Source: UBA4285 sp050944355 (GTDB taxonomy: Bacteria; Bacillota; Clostridia; Lachnospirales; Lachnospiraceae). From it: a DNA stretch of 64,000 nt. Shown here piece by piece: positions 50,450 to 59,400 of this stretch. The stretch covers positions 310,001 to 374,000 of the forward strand of contig JBMNQX010000001.1 in assembly GCA_050944355.1 (NCBI GenBank). Direction: 5' to 3'. A model generated the notes under the pieces. It did no database searches. It had not been told where the DNA came from and saw only the letters and a list, made by a program, of their open reading frames with translations. Each line of letters starts with the position of its first letter. Within the stretch, counting starts at the first letter, position 1. A program made the position numbers and the translations under genes.

Positions 50450-52093
50450 TCAGCTTTCTTTTTTATCACTGATTTTCTCCTGCTTGTCTTTCGATGAAAG
50501 TTCCGGTTCGCTCAGAGCGCTTCCGTCGACATCGAACCAGAACTCCACGCCGTCCGGGTGGTTCAGAACGCCGTATTGTTTCCCGTACGAGTCGCAGATC
50601 GCCTTTACAATGCTCAGTCCGATGCCATTTCCGCCGTATTCAAGGGTGCGTGCCTTGTCGACTTTGTAGAACTTCTCCCATATCCTGTCAATTTCTTCCT
50701 CCGGGATCTGACTGCCTGTGTTGAATACGTGAACGCGGCGGTTTGTGCCTTCTTCCGTCTCCCACACGCGGACCTGTTTTCTCCCGGAAGCATAGTGAAT
50801 AGCGTTGGAGAGGTAATTCGTCACCATCTCATCGACTTTTGTCTCGTCTGACCAGGCGTCGATTCCTTTTTCCGGCCCCTCATAAATCAGCGTAATTCCT
50901 TTCTTCTCGGCCTCCAGCTGATTGGCCGCCACGTTGTCATGCAGAAGCTGTGCCAGATCAAAGCGCTTCATGATCGGCTTTTCATTGCTGAACTCGATCT
51001 GATTCAGATCAAGAAGCCGGCGCACCAGCGTATTCATTTTCTTTGCCTCGTCCAGAATTACATCGCAGTAATAGGCGCTGCTCTCCGGGTCGTCGGCGAT
51101 TCCGTCCTTGAGTCCTTCGGCATATCCCTGAATCAGAGCGATCGGCGTCTTCAGGTCGTGCGAGACATTGCTCAGGAACTCTTTGCGCATGTTGTCAATC
51201 TTGGTCTTTCGCTCAATGTCCCTCTGAAGCTCAGTGTTTGCCGATTTAAGCTCTTCAATCGCTTCTTCCAGGTTCTGACTCATTTCATTGATATTCTGCC
51301 CGAGAACGCCAATTTCGCTCTTGTCGTGGCCTTCATAGCGGACGTTGAAGTCGAGCGAACTCATCCGGCTGGCGATATTCGACAGTTTCTTGATCGGCTT
51401 TGAGATCAGCCCGGAAAAACCGGACGCCGCAACCAGACCGATGACAAGAATCAAAATACCGGCAAGCTGAATAAAGTGGTTCGTCATGTCAATCGTGTCG
51501 CGGATGCTGAGGAGCGGCATGCGCATCAGAACACTGGTCGAATTTCCATATGTTCCCCAGAGCTCATAGAAGGTGTCGTTCAGCCGTGAGTCATAGGATT
51601 TCTGGAGAGTATACGAATCTGTCTCTTCGATAATTTCATTTCCGCTTTCTTCTTCAGGGGTTTCTTCCCCCGAATCATCGTCGGGCTTCATCGGAATTTG
51701 TCCGAGTACAGTCTGCTGAATCCGCTTGAGCATTATTTCCGCGTCGCGCGTATTCGAGTAAATCACATCCCAGCTGCTGTTTACAATAACCAGGTCGACG
51801 GAATACGGCGACATCATCTGATCCAGCTGATTTGTCATTTCGTCCTTTGTGATTGTTCCTTCCGTGTACTCGTTCATGACAGAGCCGACATCACTGTAGG
51901 CCTGAATCATGTCTTTTCTCTGGGTGCTCAGATAGAACGGCTCCACCATAAAGGTATTTAACAACAGCAGAACTGCCGTCATTCCAAGCACAATCGCCGC
52001 GATCAGAACAATAATGCGGAATCGGATCGAGTGGATAAAAGGAACCTTTCCAGCCTCTTCGGCATGATTTGCTCTTTTCATTTTAACTGACAA
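50450..52093 (-). CDS. Sensor histidine kinase
   Basis: A 547-residue membrane kinase. TM1 is near residues 24-46. A sensor domain outside the membrane (about 47-215) contains an acidic stretch (PDDDSGEETPEEESGNE). TM2 is near 216-238, followed by a HAMP linker, a short coiled coil, HisKA with the phosphorylated His in NVSHDLKTPIALIQGYAEG, and HATPase with the N box NYLSNAIHYASG and G box YGGNGIGLSIVKA. It works with the response regulator at 52313, which is upstream on the same strand. A strong terminator lies between the two. Confidence 0.94.
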   Translation of the reverse strand: MSVKMKRANHAEEAGKVPFIHSIRFRIIVLIAAIVLGMTAVLLLLNTFMVEPFYLSTQRKDMIQAYSDVGSVMNEYTEGTITKDEMTNQLDQMMSPYSVDLVIVNSSWDVIYSNTRDAEIMLKRIQQTVLGQIPMKPDDDSGEETPEEESGNEIIEETDSYTLQKSYDSRLNDTFYELWGTYGNSTSVLMRMPLLSIRDTIDMTNHFIQLAGILILVIGLVAASGFSGLISKPIKKLSNIASRMSSLDFNVRYEGHDKSEIGVLGQNINEMSQNLEEAIEELKSANTELQRDIERKTKIDNMRKEFLSNVSHDLKTPIALIQGYAEGLKDGIADDPESSAYYCDVILDEAKKMNTLVRRLLDLNQIEFSNEKPIMKRFDLAQLLHDNVAANQLEAEKKGITLIYEGPEKGIDAWSDETKVDEMVTNYLSNAIHYASGRKQVRVWETEEGTNRRVHVFNTGSQIPEEEIDRIWEKFYKVDKARTLEYGGNGIGLSIVKAICDSYGKQYGVLNHPDGVEFWFDVDGSALSEPELSSKDKQEKISDKKES

Positions 52094-52274
52094 TTGACTC
52101 CCTCATTTCCCGGCTGCAATCCCCACTGCCGGCATTTTACTGTTTATCAGTTTAACACATCTCTCACGGCAGCAGACGGATACAGGGGGGCGAATCACGA
52201 TCTTTTCACCAAATTTTCACAGGCATGACAAATGCCGCTTACGGTCATGCTTTGCTGTTTTTAAATTCATTGAC

Positions 52275-52302
52275 AAAAAAGCAGGAGCCGGTCGACTCCT
52301 GC
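52275..52302 (-). terminator. Terminator between response regulator and kinase
   Basis: GCAGGAG (52281-52287) pairs with CTCCTGC (52296-52302); on the minus strand it ends in six T residues. The kinase gene 180 bases further on must depend on read-through or its own promoter; no clear promoter was found in 52094-52274. Confidence 0.85.
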
Positions 52303-52312
52303 TTTGTCTGAT

Positions 52313-52996
52313 TCATTTCGTCGGGCTGAATTTATACCCCATGCCCCAGATCGTCTGAATATAATCTCCGCACGGGCCGAGTTTATGGCGAAGTTTCTTG
52401 ACGTGCGTGTCAATCGTCCGCGCATCTCCATAGTAATCATAGTTCCAAACATTATTCAGGATTTTCTCGCGCGACAGGGCAACACCGTTATTTTTCATGA
52501 AGTAGTCGAGGAGTTCAAATTCCTTAAAGGAAAGTTCGACTTCTTCGCCGTTGACAAGAACGCGGTGCGCCGTTTTGTCGAGTGTAATTCCGCCGATTGT
52601 AACCGGCTTTCCCTCGGCGTCTGTCGGATACGAACGCCGCAGAAGCGCATCGACACGGGCAGTCAGAATGCGGGGCGAGAAAGGTTTTGAGATGTATTCG
52701 TCGGCTCCGCAGTTAAATCCGACAATCTCATCATCCTCTTCGCCTTTTGCCGTCAGAATGATAACCGGAACCTTTGACGTCTGTCGGATTTCGCGGCATA
52801 CGTCATATCCGTTCATCTTCGGCATCATGACGTCCAGAATTATCAGAGAAATGTCCTTATCGGCATAAAACATATCCAGCGCCTGCTGTCCGTCTGCCGC
52901 CTCAACGACAATATAACCTTTGCGGGCAAGAAAATCGTGCACTAGTTTTCTCATTCGGCTCTCATCGTCTGCAATCAGTACTTTGAAGGTGTCCAT
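52313..52996 (-). CDS. OmpR/PhoB-family response regulator
   Basis: A 227-residue regulator. The receiver (about 1-120) has the acidic pocket ADDESR, the phospho-accepting Asp in LIILDVMMPKMNG, and the Lys in YISKPFSP. The C-terminal winged helix (about 130-225) has VELSFKEFELLDYFMKNNG and VWNYDYYGDARTIDTHVKKLRHKLG. Its partner kinase lies downstream. Targets are unknown. It is divergent from the DtxR-family gene. Confidence 0.95.
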   Translation of the reverse strand: MDTFKVLIADDESRMRKLVHDFLARKGYIVVEAADGQQALDMFYADKDISLIILDVMMPKMNGYDVCREIRQTSKVPVIILTAKGEEDDEIVGFNCGADEYISKPFSPRILTARVDALLRRSYPTDAEGKPVTIGGITLDKTAHRVLVNGEEVELSFKEFELLDYFMKNNGVALSREKILNNVWNYDYYGDARTIDTHVKKLRHKLGPCGDYIQTIWGMGYKFSPTK

Positions 52997-53030
52997 GCTT
53001 TTGTTGTTCCCCTTTTCACAATATATATTC

Positions 53031-53059
53031 TTGAACTGCCGGAGTTAAAATGATATACT
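53031..53059 (+). promoter_or_regulatory. Promoter of the DtxR-family gene
   Basis: TTGAAC (53031-53036), a 17-base spacer, TATACT (53054-53059). The start lies near 53066, directly at the palindrome at 53068. Confidence 0.75.
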
Positions 53060-53067
53060 CAAGTACG

Positions 53068-53078
53068 GTTAGGCTAAC
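53068..53078 (+). promoter_or_regulatory. DtxR/IdeR-like operator
   Basis: GTTAGGCTAAC is an 11-base palindrome and contains the TTAGGCTAA core of iron boxes bound by DtxR/IdeR-type repressors. It overlaps the start of transcription, consistent with autorepression. Confidence 0.72.
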
Positions 53079-53112
53079 TGAAATTCATTCATCAAACAGG
53101 AGGTAACTTTCG

Positions 53113-53496
53113 ATGCGTACCAGCGAGTCTTCTGAGGATTACCTGGAGAGAATCCTCATGTTAAGCGAGAAACTTCCGGTCGTTCGTTCGGTTGATATAG
53201 CCAATGACATGGGTTATAAAAAATCCAGTGTGAGCGTTGCCATGAAAAATCTCCGTCAGTCCGGAAAGATCACGGTAACACCGGCAGGCTACATCTATCT
53301 TACACCGGAAGGTAAGAAAATTGCTAGTATGATCTATGAGAGGCACAAATGCTTCAGCAAATGGCTGACGGAACTCGGAGTCGACGAAACTACAGCTGCC
53401 AACGACGCCTGCCACATGGAACATGCTCTCAGCGAACAGAGCTTTGCCGCAATAAAAAAATACATCGAAAAGCATCCGGCAGCGAAAAATAAATAA
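53113..53496 (+). CDS. DtxR/MntR-family metal-dependent repressor (short form)
   Basis: A 127-residue regulator with an N-terminal winged helix (about 5-65) and a metal-binding dimerisation domain. Family metal ligands are visible: SSEDYLERI, RHKCFSKWL and DACHMEHALSEQ. The SH3-like C-terminal domain of full DtxR is absent, as in MntR. CAGGAGGTAAC lies just before the ATG. The palindromic iron-box-like operator over its promoter suggests that it represses itself when iron (or manganese) is plentiful. No metal transporter is in the window, so its other targets lie elsewhere. Confidence 0.9.
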   Translation: MRTSESSEDYLERILMLSEKLPVVRSVDIANDMGYKKSSVSVAMKNLRQSGKITVTPAGYIYLTPEGKKIASMIYERHKCFSKWLTELGVDETTAANDACHMEHALSEQSFAAIKKYIEKHPAAKNK

Positions 53497-53514
53497 GCAT
53501 CCATTCACAAAAAT

Positions 53515-53549
53515 GGCCTGCGCCGAAGAGTCTGACTCTCGCGCAGGCC
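53515..53549. terminator. Terminator between DtxR-family gene and birA
   Basis: GCCTGCGC (53516-53523) pairs with GCGCAGGC (53541-53548), with flanking A-rich and T-rich bases. It can serve both convergent genes. Confidence 0.78.
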
Positions 53550-53560
53550 TCTTTACTGCC

Positions 53561-54379
53561 TTATGTATGAATGATCAGCGAATCGTACAATTTTTCAAGC
53601 GTATCGGCATCCGGCGGCGTTCCCCGCAGTCTGCGGATGAGTTCGCAGGCCAGACGGCTCAATGAACTTCCTGCCTTTCCGTCCGGATACAGTGATGAGC
53701 ATCTTGCCTGGAGTTCTCTTGGGAACGTCTCCTGGCGGATACAAAAACTGATTCCGACTCCGATGACGGTCCAGTTCATCTGCCCTGTCTCGGCGTCTTC
53801 CATACCTTCCGTCAGAATTCCGCCGATCTTCCTGCCGTTGTAATACAGATCATTGACAGGACGGATCTGACAATTCAGGGCACACACCGATGAAATCGCC
53901 TGACAGGCGGCATAAGCTCCGAATTTTGTTATGTCCCGGCTGCTCTTGAAAACAGAGGATTCAAAGCGGCGAATCACGCTCAGATAAATACCGCCTTTGG
54001 GTGACCAGAAGCGATGTGTTCCGTGACCGGCACCGTCCGACTGTTCCTTTGCAATGACTGCCGTGCCGTCGGGAGCTCCCTGCAGCGCAAGGATTTTGGC
54101 TTCCCGGTTCGTCGAATCCGTACTCGCCAGAATCCGAAGAGTTTCCTCTTCCGGGAACTCTTCTCTGAGAATCCGGAAAGAAAGATCACCCGGATTGTCA
54201 GAAAGCCGGTATCCTCTGTTGGTCACCGCTTCGATATTCTCGCCCTCCTGGCGGAGGGATTGTATCGCTTTCCACACAGAAGTCCGGGATATTCCCAGCG
54301 TTTGCGCAATAGATTCACCCGAAAGGAATCCGCCGTCTTCCTGTTTCAGCAGATTCAGCACGCGCTCTTTTGAATTCAA
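53561..54379 (-). CDS. birA: BirA-like biotin ligase with degraded ligand loop
   Basis: A 272-residue protein with an N-terminal winged helix (SGESIAQTLGISRTSVWKAIQSL) and a biotin-protein-ligase domain (STDSTNREAKILA, SPKGGIYLSV, NGRKIGGILTEG). Two key sites are unusual. The biotin-binding GRGRRG is replaced by GAGHGTHR, and the catalytic KWPND reads RPVND. The C-terminal SH3-like domain is also missing. It may be a weak ligase or mainly a repressor. It starts with TTG, AGGAG eight bases upstream, 32 bases after the preceding gene. A second, normal BirA elsewhere in the genome is possible. Confidence 0.8.
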   Translation of the reverse strand: MNSKERVLNLLKQEDGGFLSGESIAQTLGISRTSVWKAIQSLRQEGENIEAVTNRGYRLSDNPGDLSFRILREEFPEEETLRILASTDSTNREAKILALQGAPDGTAVIAKEQSDGAGHGTHRFWSPKGGIYLSVIRRFESSVFKSSRDITKFGAYAACQAISSVCALNCQIRPVNDLYYNGRKIGGILTEGMEDAETGQMNWTVIGVGISFCIRQETFPRELQARCSSLYPDGKAGSSLSRLACELIRRLRGTPPDADTLEKLYDSLIIHT

Positions 54380-54411
54380 TTCCCATTCTCCTGTCTGAAA
54401 TTATTGTGAAC

Positions 54412-54771
54412 TCAGGCGGTTTCTTCCTCTGAATCTGTCTTGCGGCTCCTGGATTTTGTCGCCTTTTTCTTGTCCTTGACCTCTTTCTGAACTTCTTCGA
54501 TGTGATCCAGAGCCGTACGGATATTGGCAGACATCTCAGCTTCTTCTTTCTGACGCTCTTCGATCGCTGCCTGAAGGTCTTTTTTTACCATCTTTTCAAC
54601 CGCCGGATCTTCGGCCTTGATAAATTTTTCAAAAGCGTCCGGATACTGAAACGTCTTCTCTACATGATCTGTGTCAAATTCAACTGTGAAATATCGCTCT
54701 TCAACGCTTTTGATTGTACCCTTGCCGAATCTGGCATGCGAAACAGCTGCACCTTTCAGGTCTTCAGCCAT
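54412..54771 (-). CDS. Small Tudor-like/coiled-coil protein
   Basis: A 119-residue protein of unknown function. The N-terminal 55 residues (AVSHARFGKGTIKSVEERYFTVEF and FQYPDAFEKFI) resemble the C-terminal Tudor-like domain of UvrD/PcrA helicases, which contacts RNA polymerase. The rest is a charged helix ending in a lysine-rich and then acidic tail. ATG 54771 has AAGGAGG seven bases upstream; a longer start 39 bases earlier lacks one. A TATAAT lies upstream near 54826-54831, without a good -35. A binding partner of RNA polymerase or nucleic acid is a reasonable guess only. Confidence 0.72.
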   Translation of the reverse strand: MAEDLKGAAVSHARFGKGTIKSVEERYFTVEFDTDHVEKTFQYPDAFEKFIKAEDPAVEKMVKKDLQAAIEERQKEEAEMSANIRTALDHIEEVQKEVKDKKKATKSRSRKTDSEEETA

Positions 54772-54914
54772 ATAAGCCTCCTTCTTCAAAATATTCTTCT
54801 TTCCGTTCAAACTAATTCTATTTTATTATAGCAGAAAATAGTGACAAAAGCATAAAAATGTACATTTTGCACGATTTTGAAAGCTATATGAACCATCCTG
54901 ACAGATGACTGTTA

Positions 54915-54953
54915 AAAGATAATCATGACAAATGAAAAGGCTGGATTATCTTT
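54915..54953 (-). terminator. Hairpin at end of adhesin gene
   Basis: AAAGATAATC (54915-54924) pairs perfectly with GATTATCTTT (54944-54953). It overlaps the adhesin stop codon. On the minus strand the T run is short, so termination may be weak. The rest of the 54772-54945 gap shows nothing more. Confidence 0.5.
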
Positions 54954-57900
54954 CAGTTTTTCTTTTTCCTGTCACAAGAAGTACTGCCAGTGATGCTGAG
55001 AATATCGTCAGAAGAAGCCACAGCCCTGTCGAGGATGTATCTCCGGTGTTGACAGATGTCGTATCCGTCGTTTCCGGTGTTGTCGTTGTTTCCGATGTTG
55101 TCGTCGACTCTGCAGGTGTTTCTGTCGGTTTTTCAGGTGTTTCCGTCGGCGTGGTGGTTTCACCTGCCGGCTTCTTCGTGTTCGTCACAGTCCAGACATT
55201 TCCTTCATGTGCAGCGGAAACTTCATAACCGTCCGGAACATTCACTTCCTCGACGGTGTATTCCTGCCCCGCTTCCAGAGCATTCCAGCTATAGCTCCAG
55301 CCGTTGTCATCACTCAGTGTCACCGGATCGCCTTCCGGCTCGCCGTTCTTCTTCAGCTGAATCTGAACAGAATCCGGTCTCGTGGACGCATCATCATTTT
55401 TCCAGATCTTGTTGACGGTGACTGTCGTGGTTTCTGGTTCTTCCGGCAGTTTTGTATTTGTCACGGTCCAGACATTGTCTTCGTGTGTGACGGAATCCGT
55501 ATAACCGTTTGGAACATTTACTTCTTCAACAGTGTATGTCTGTTCTGCTTCAAGATAATTCCATGTGAAGCTCCAGTCATCATCTTCAGTGAGCGTCACC
55601 GGATCACCTTCCGGCTGACCGTTCTTATACAGCTGCATCTGTACAGAATTCGGACGCGTGTCTTCCGAATCGCCGGTCCAGATTTTGTTGACGGTTATCT
55701 CGGTATCGTTATTTTCGCAGAAAACGGAAATATCTATATGAGCAGCAATCGTTCCGGTCTGATTTGTAATGGTCGGTGTAAAGCCCTGGCTTTCCGACTC
55801 TTCAACCGTGTAGCTCGTTCCCATCGGAAGGCCGTCAATTTCAAGCGTCTCGCCGTGTTTCAGAGAAAATTCCAGCTTGCCGTCTGCAACCGTCACTGTT
55901 TCATCGTCCGGGTCTCCCGAATATTCAAAGGCACCGAGACTTTCATTGTAGACACCGTCTGTGTACAGTTTGGCGGTATAGACATTGTTCACATCGACAT
56001 CGTCGTTGCTCAGCGTCAGAACAAATTGGAATTCTTTTTCTGACTGCTGCGGAAGGTCTTCTTCCGGCACGATGAGTCTCTTGGCTATGGAAAGACTGCC
56101 GGTCGGGAAGTTCCTGCCCGTCACATCGATGATATCGACGGAATCGGACTCTGTGTACCTGGCTGCTTCCAGTTTGCCGTCAATTCCGGGATTATTGTTA
56201 TACGTCCCGGTGCTGACCGTTTCATCCCCAAATGCAGGCATATACCGATACTCGATGACAAATGAGTCATCTTCCAGAATCTCTTTCACATTGTATTCAC
56301 AGCCGTCCGGAAGACCGATCGCGAGCACTTCGCCGGCTTTCAGGGTGATTTCCGCGTACCCGGTTTCATCAAACTCAATCGTCTCATTTGTGCTGCTGTA
56401 AGAAACCGTGCCGTCATCCTGCTTCTTGCCGCGAACCGCATCGAAGCTCTTGCCAAACAGAGAACTATCCTTCAGCTGGATGCCGAACGTATAATCTTTG
56501 CTGCGGTCAGCTTCTGAAGCGTCGTCCGGCAGATCCTTGCTGATCGTCGCCGCCGGAATTACGACTGTGTACCAGAGTTCTTTGGTGTTCTGAGCTTCTT
56601 CCTCTGACTGAATTACATCGCGGCCTTCTGCATTTTGCAGATGATCCCATGAGTAATTCATATTTGGTGCCCGGCTCAGCATATCGTAGCCTTGATCATC
56701 AGGTCCTGTCATTGAATATACAGAATCATCCGGAGGATACGGGAACATTTCATTTAATTCGGGATCGTCTGAATAATCCGTATCCGACGATGCGCTCAAC
56801 AGTTTTATATCTGAAGACCAGCTTGCTGCCTGAGAATCTGTCTGCAGTGTATTTACGCTCAGCTGCTCCGCTTCTTCATCCCAGCCCCCGAAATCGGCAT
56901 CCCAGCTGTCGCCGACAGATGGTTTTGCCATTACAGGTAAATTATTATAGCCAAGTACATATTCATAAAGGCAGTAATAGCTGCCATATACCCTTGCCTT
57001 CGCTGTATAATACGTTCCAGCTTTTGCGTTTTCAGATACGGTAATACCCGGCACATTGAGGGTGACTTTTTCGTTCAATATATCATTTAATTTGGAATAA
57101 ACATATTCTTTGCTGCAGGATTGCAAGGATATATAACCATAATCTTTTAATGTTGCTATACACTGAATAGTTGTGGAGCCATCCTGATTGTGAACAATCT
57201 TAACCGTTTCACGGTTTTTATAATCATCCAATGACCAGTTGAGAAAGTCCGGGCCATCGACTTCTAATTCTATATTATCTTTTTGCGATTCATCATATGT
57301 GAGCCCTTCCGGAATGGTAAGTTCAAAGACAAGATAATCCGTCACATCGCCTATTATCCATGAATCAAAGAATGGCGGTCTAACTGCTGCCCCGATGTCA
57401 CTCAATTTTTTCAGCACTGTATCAGAGCAGACAGCATCGCCCAGGGGATACATATCAAGATAATAGTGATAGAAAACCTGCGCTTCTGCTTCTGAGCTGG
57501 CATCAATCTGATATGTGATTTCATCGCCATGCTGAACAGCCGTGACTTTATCGCTCTCAGTGTTCAGTGATGATTCAACGCCGTCATGCGTCACAGATGC
57601 TTTCAGATCCGAATCGGACGCTGAAACATATTGCGGTTCTGTACTTTCTTTGACCACATCATATGAGCGGGTGCAATCCGGGGTATAGAGCGTAATGTCA
57701 TATGACTGACCATCTACTGTAAATTTGTACTCATAAGTAAAAACAGGCCTGATCTGCAATACACCGGTATAATCCGGGTTAAATCCGCGAAAAACTGTTC
57801 CGGTATGCATCTCGATCGAGCCGATATCCTGAAGTGTATATACGGAATCGCTTGAATTATCCCACGTCAAATCATATTCTTGTTTAAGCACACTTGCTGT

Positions 57901-58821
57901 TTCAGTCAGTTCACCCGCTGTTTGCGAGCTGAAAGACTGAGGTTCAAACGAAATATCCCAATACGGCTGATCCTCTTCAGCCGACTCTGTCAGAAAATCT
58001 GCCGGTTCTCCATTGGCGTCGAGATAATCGATTTCCATGGTAAATTTTGCAGAAAGATCTTTTATTTCTGTTTCTTCACTCCAATTCAGGTCTTCACCCC
58101 AGGCAATTATTTCATCAGTAAAACTGTCATATAAATGAGACGTAGTTCCCGCCATGAAATTGCATCCATCCGGGTCACTGCTGCTGACGATATTCCTGGC
58201 GAGTATGTAATCAAGAAAGCCGTTGTTTTCTTCCTGATTATTCAGGGGTGAATAAAATGTAGACAACGTGCAATATGAAACCACCCGGCTTGGATCATCT
58301 GTCCAATTCCACGAAGGATCGTCATTGAGACTGACCGTTCGGGAAGTTGTCGCAACAGTCTGGCCGTAATTGACTGTAAAATATCCCAGATTTAACTGGG
58401 AACTGTCTGTGACAGTATCATTCGCAAGAGCAGGCTCAGGTGCGGCTTTGGACAGCGCTGCAGCCGTAGAATTATTCTCATTTGTCAGCGCCTCTGACTC
58501 TTCTGTGGAAACGGCTTCTGTTTCCGTCTTCTGTACATCCGCCGTCTCAGTTTCCGATTCAGTCAGAGCATCAGATTCTGTGTTTATATCGGAAATTTCG
58601 TCCTCAGCCGGGACGACCGGGATTTCAGAAGACTCATCAATAGTCTCATCTGTTTCCAGACTATTTTCTTCTTCTTTACTTTCAGTGGATACAATTGTTT
58701 CCGAAGTCTCTTCGGTCGTGATAACCGAACTCATCTCCCCGGCAAGTGCCGTTACACTTTGCGCAAACAAAGAAATAACAAGTGCAAGCGTCGCCAGGCG
58801 CGGCAATAATCTTCTTTTCAT
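54946..58821 (-). CDS. Large Cna-B surface adhesin with non-canonical sorting signal
   Basis: A 1291-residue cell-surface protein. A signal peptide (about 1-28, ending TALA) is followed by an acidic Ser/Thr/Glu-rich stretch (to about 130) and a long unassigned region (130-800). Next come domains of Cna-B/SpaA type: one at about 920-1060 and two closely similar repeats, each with VNKIW, YTVEEVNVP and WTVTNTK. The Lys, Glu and Asn in these can form internal isopeptide bonds. A Thr/Pro stalk leads to SVNTGD, a hydrophobic helix and KRKTER: a sortase-type signal without LPxTG. ATG 58821 has GGGGAG seven bases upstream. It is probably a host or matrix adhesin. No sortase gene is in the window. Confidence 0.88.
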   Translation of the reverse strand: MKRRLLPRLATLALVISLFAQSVTALAGEMSSVITTEETSETIVSTESKEEENSLETDETIDESSEIPVVPAEDEISDINTESDALTESETETADVQKTETEAVSTEESEALTNENNSTAAALSKAAPEPALANDTVTDSSQLNLGYFTVNYGQTVATTSRTVSLNDDPSWNWTDDPSRVVSYCTLSTFYSPLNNQEENNGFLDYILARNIVSSSDPDGCNFMAGTTSHLYDSFTDEIIAWGEDLNWSEETEIKDLSAKFTMEIDYLDANGEPADFLTESAEEDQPYWDISFEPQSFSSQTAGELTETASVLKQEYDLTWDNSSDSVYTLQDIGSIEMHTGTVFRGFNPDYTGVLQIRPVFTYEYKFTVDGQSYDITLYTPDCTRSYDVVKESTEPQYVSASDSDLKASVTHDGVESSLNTESDKVTAVQHGDEITYQIDASSEAEAQVFYHYYLDMYPLGDAVCSDTVLKKLSDIGAAVRPPFFDSWIIGDVTDYLVFELTIPEGLTYDESQKDNIELEVDGPDFLNWSLDDYKNRETVKIVHNQDGSTTIQCIATLKDYGYISLQSCSKEYVYSKLNDILNEKVTLNVPGITVSENAKAGTYYTAKARVYGSYYCLYEYVLGYNNLPVMAKPSVGDSWDADFGGWDEEAEQLSVNTLQTDSQAASWSSDIKLLSASSDTDYSDDPELNEMFPYPPDDSVYSMTGPDDQGYDMLSRAPNMNYSWDHLQNAEGRDVIQSEEEAQNTKELWYTVVIPAATISKDLPDDASEADRSKDYTFGIQLKDSSLFGKSFDAVRGKKQDDGTVSYSSTNETIEFDETGYAEITLKAGEVLAIGLPDGCEYNVKEILEDDSFVIEYRYMPAFGDETVSTGTYNNNPGIDGKLEAARYTESDSVDIIDVTGRNFPTGSLSIAKRLIVPEEDLPQQSEKEFQFVLTLSNDDVDVNNVYTAKLYTDGVYNESLGAFEYSGDPDDETVTVADGKLEFSLKHGETLEIDGLPMGTSYTVEESESQGFTPTITNQTGTIAAHIDISVFCENNDTEITVNKIWTGDSEDTRPNSVQMQLYKNGQPEGDPVTLTEDDDWSFTWNYLEAEQTYTVEEVNVPNGYTDSVTHEDNVWTVTNTKLPEEPETTTVTVNKIWKNDDASTRPDSVQIQLKKNGEPEGDPVTLSDDNGWSYSWNALEAGQEYTVEEVNVPDGYEVSAAHEGNVWTVTNTKKPAGETTTPTETPEKPTETPAESTTTSETTTTPETTDTTSVNTGDTSSTGLWLLLTIFSASLAVLLVTGKRKTER

Positions 58822-58887
58822 GATTATTCTCCCCATATGCCAAGTCTGTGACAATATACATTTTATAAATAACTTAGTGTTATTTTG

Positions 58888-58915
58888 ATTATAAACTTTG
58901 ATTCTTTCTGAGCAA
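58888..58915 (-). promoter_or_regulatory. Adhesin promoter
   Basis: On the minus strand TTGCTC (58915-58910), 16 bases, TATAAT (58893-58888). The leader contains an AATAAC/GTTATT inverted repeat (58868-58884) that could be an operator. Confidence 0.6.
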
Positions 58916-58948
58916 CTTCAATTTTTCTGGAGTTTATTATATGCCCAA

Positions 58949-59389
58949 TTATGTCAATATTCCATCAACTGCATGCCATCTCATCCGACATTCCGTATGT
59001 CCGGTGGCCGGATCAACAGTTTTCTCAACAATTTCAAAACCGTGCCTGCTATAAAACTGTACCGCTTTCGGATTTTCCTGATAGACATCCAGTTCCAGGT
59101 TCTCTCTGATGCTCTTTGCGTGTCTGATGAGTTCGGATCCGATTCCTTTGCCCCTGGCTGTCTTTTCAACAAACAACCCCTCGATATAATTTTCAACAAG
59201 TCCGATAAATCCCCGTATTTGATCATTTTCGACCGAGACAAATACGTCCGCGTTCAAAATCGTATTTTTCACAGATTCATAGTTGCATTCCCAATATTCC
59301 GCCGGGATGAACGCATGAGCTTCCCTGTTGGAAGCCAGCCAGATCGACATGACACTGTCGATTTCGCTTTTCTTTAACTTCCTGATCAT
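58949..59389 (-). CDS. GNAT-family N-acetyltransferase
   Basis: A 146-residue acetyltransferase. The acetyl-CoA loop is in IEGLFVEKTARGKGIGSELIRHA, with AVQFYSRHGFEIVEKTVDPATGH near the C-terminus, a pattern like the YjaB/PhnO-type enzymes. ATG 59389 has GAAGG about eight bases upstream. A GTG at 59404 overlaps the stop of the TetR gene (GTGA) but lacks a ribosome site. It is probably co-transcribed with that regulator. Confidence 0.86.
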   Translation of the reverse strand: MIRKLKKSEIDSVMSIWLASNREAHAFIPAEYWECNYESVKNTILNADVFVSVENDQIRGFIGLVENYIEGLFVEKTARGKGIGSELIRHAKSIRENLELDVYQENPKAVQFYSRHGFEIVEKTVDPATGHTECRMRWHAVDGILT

Positions 59390-59400
59390 TTTATTTGCCT

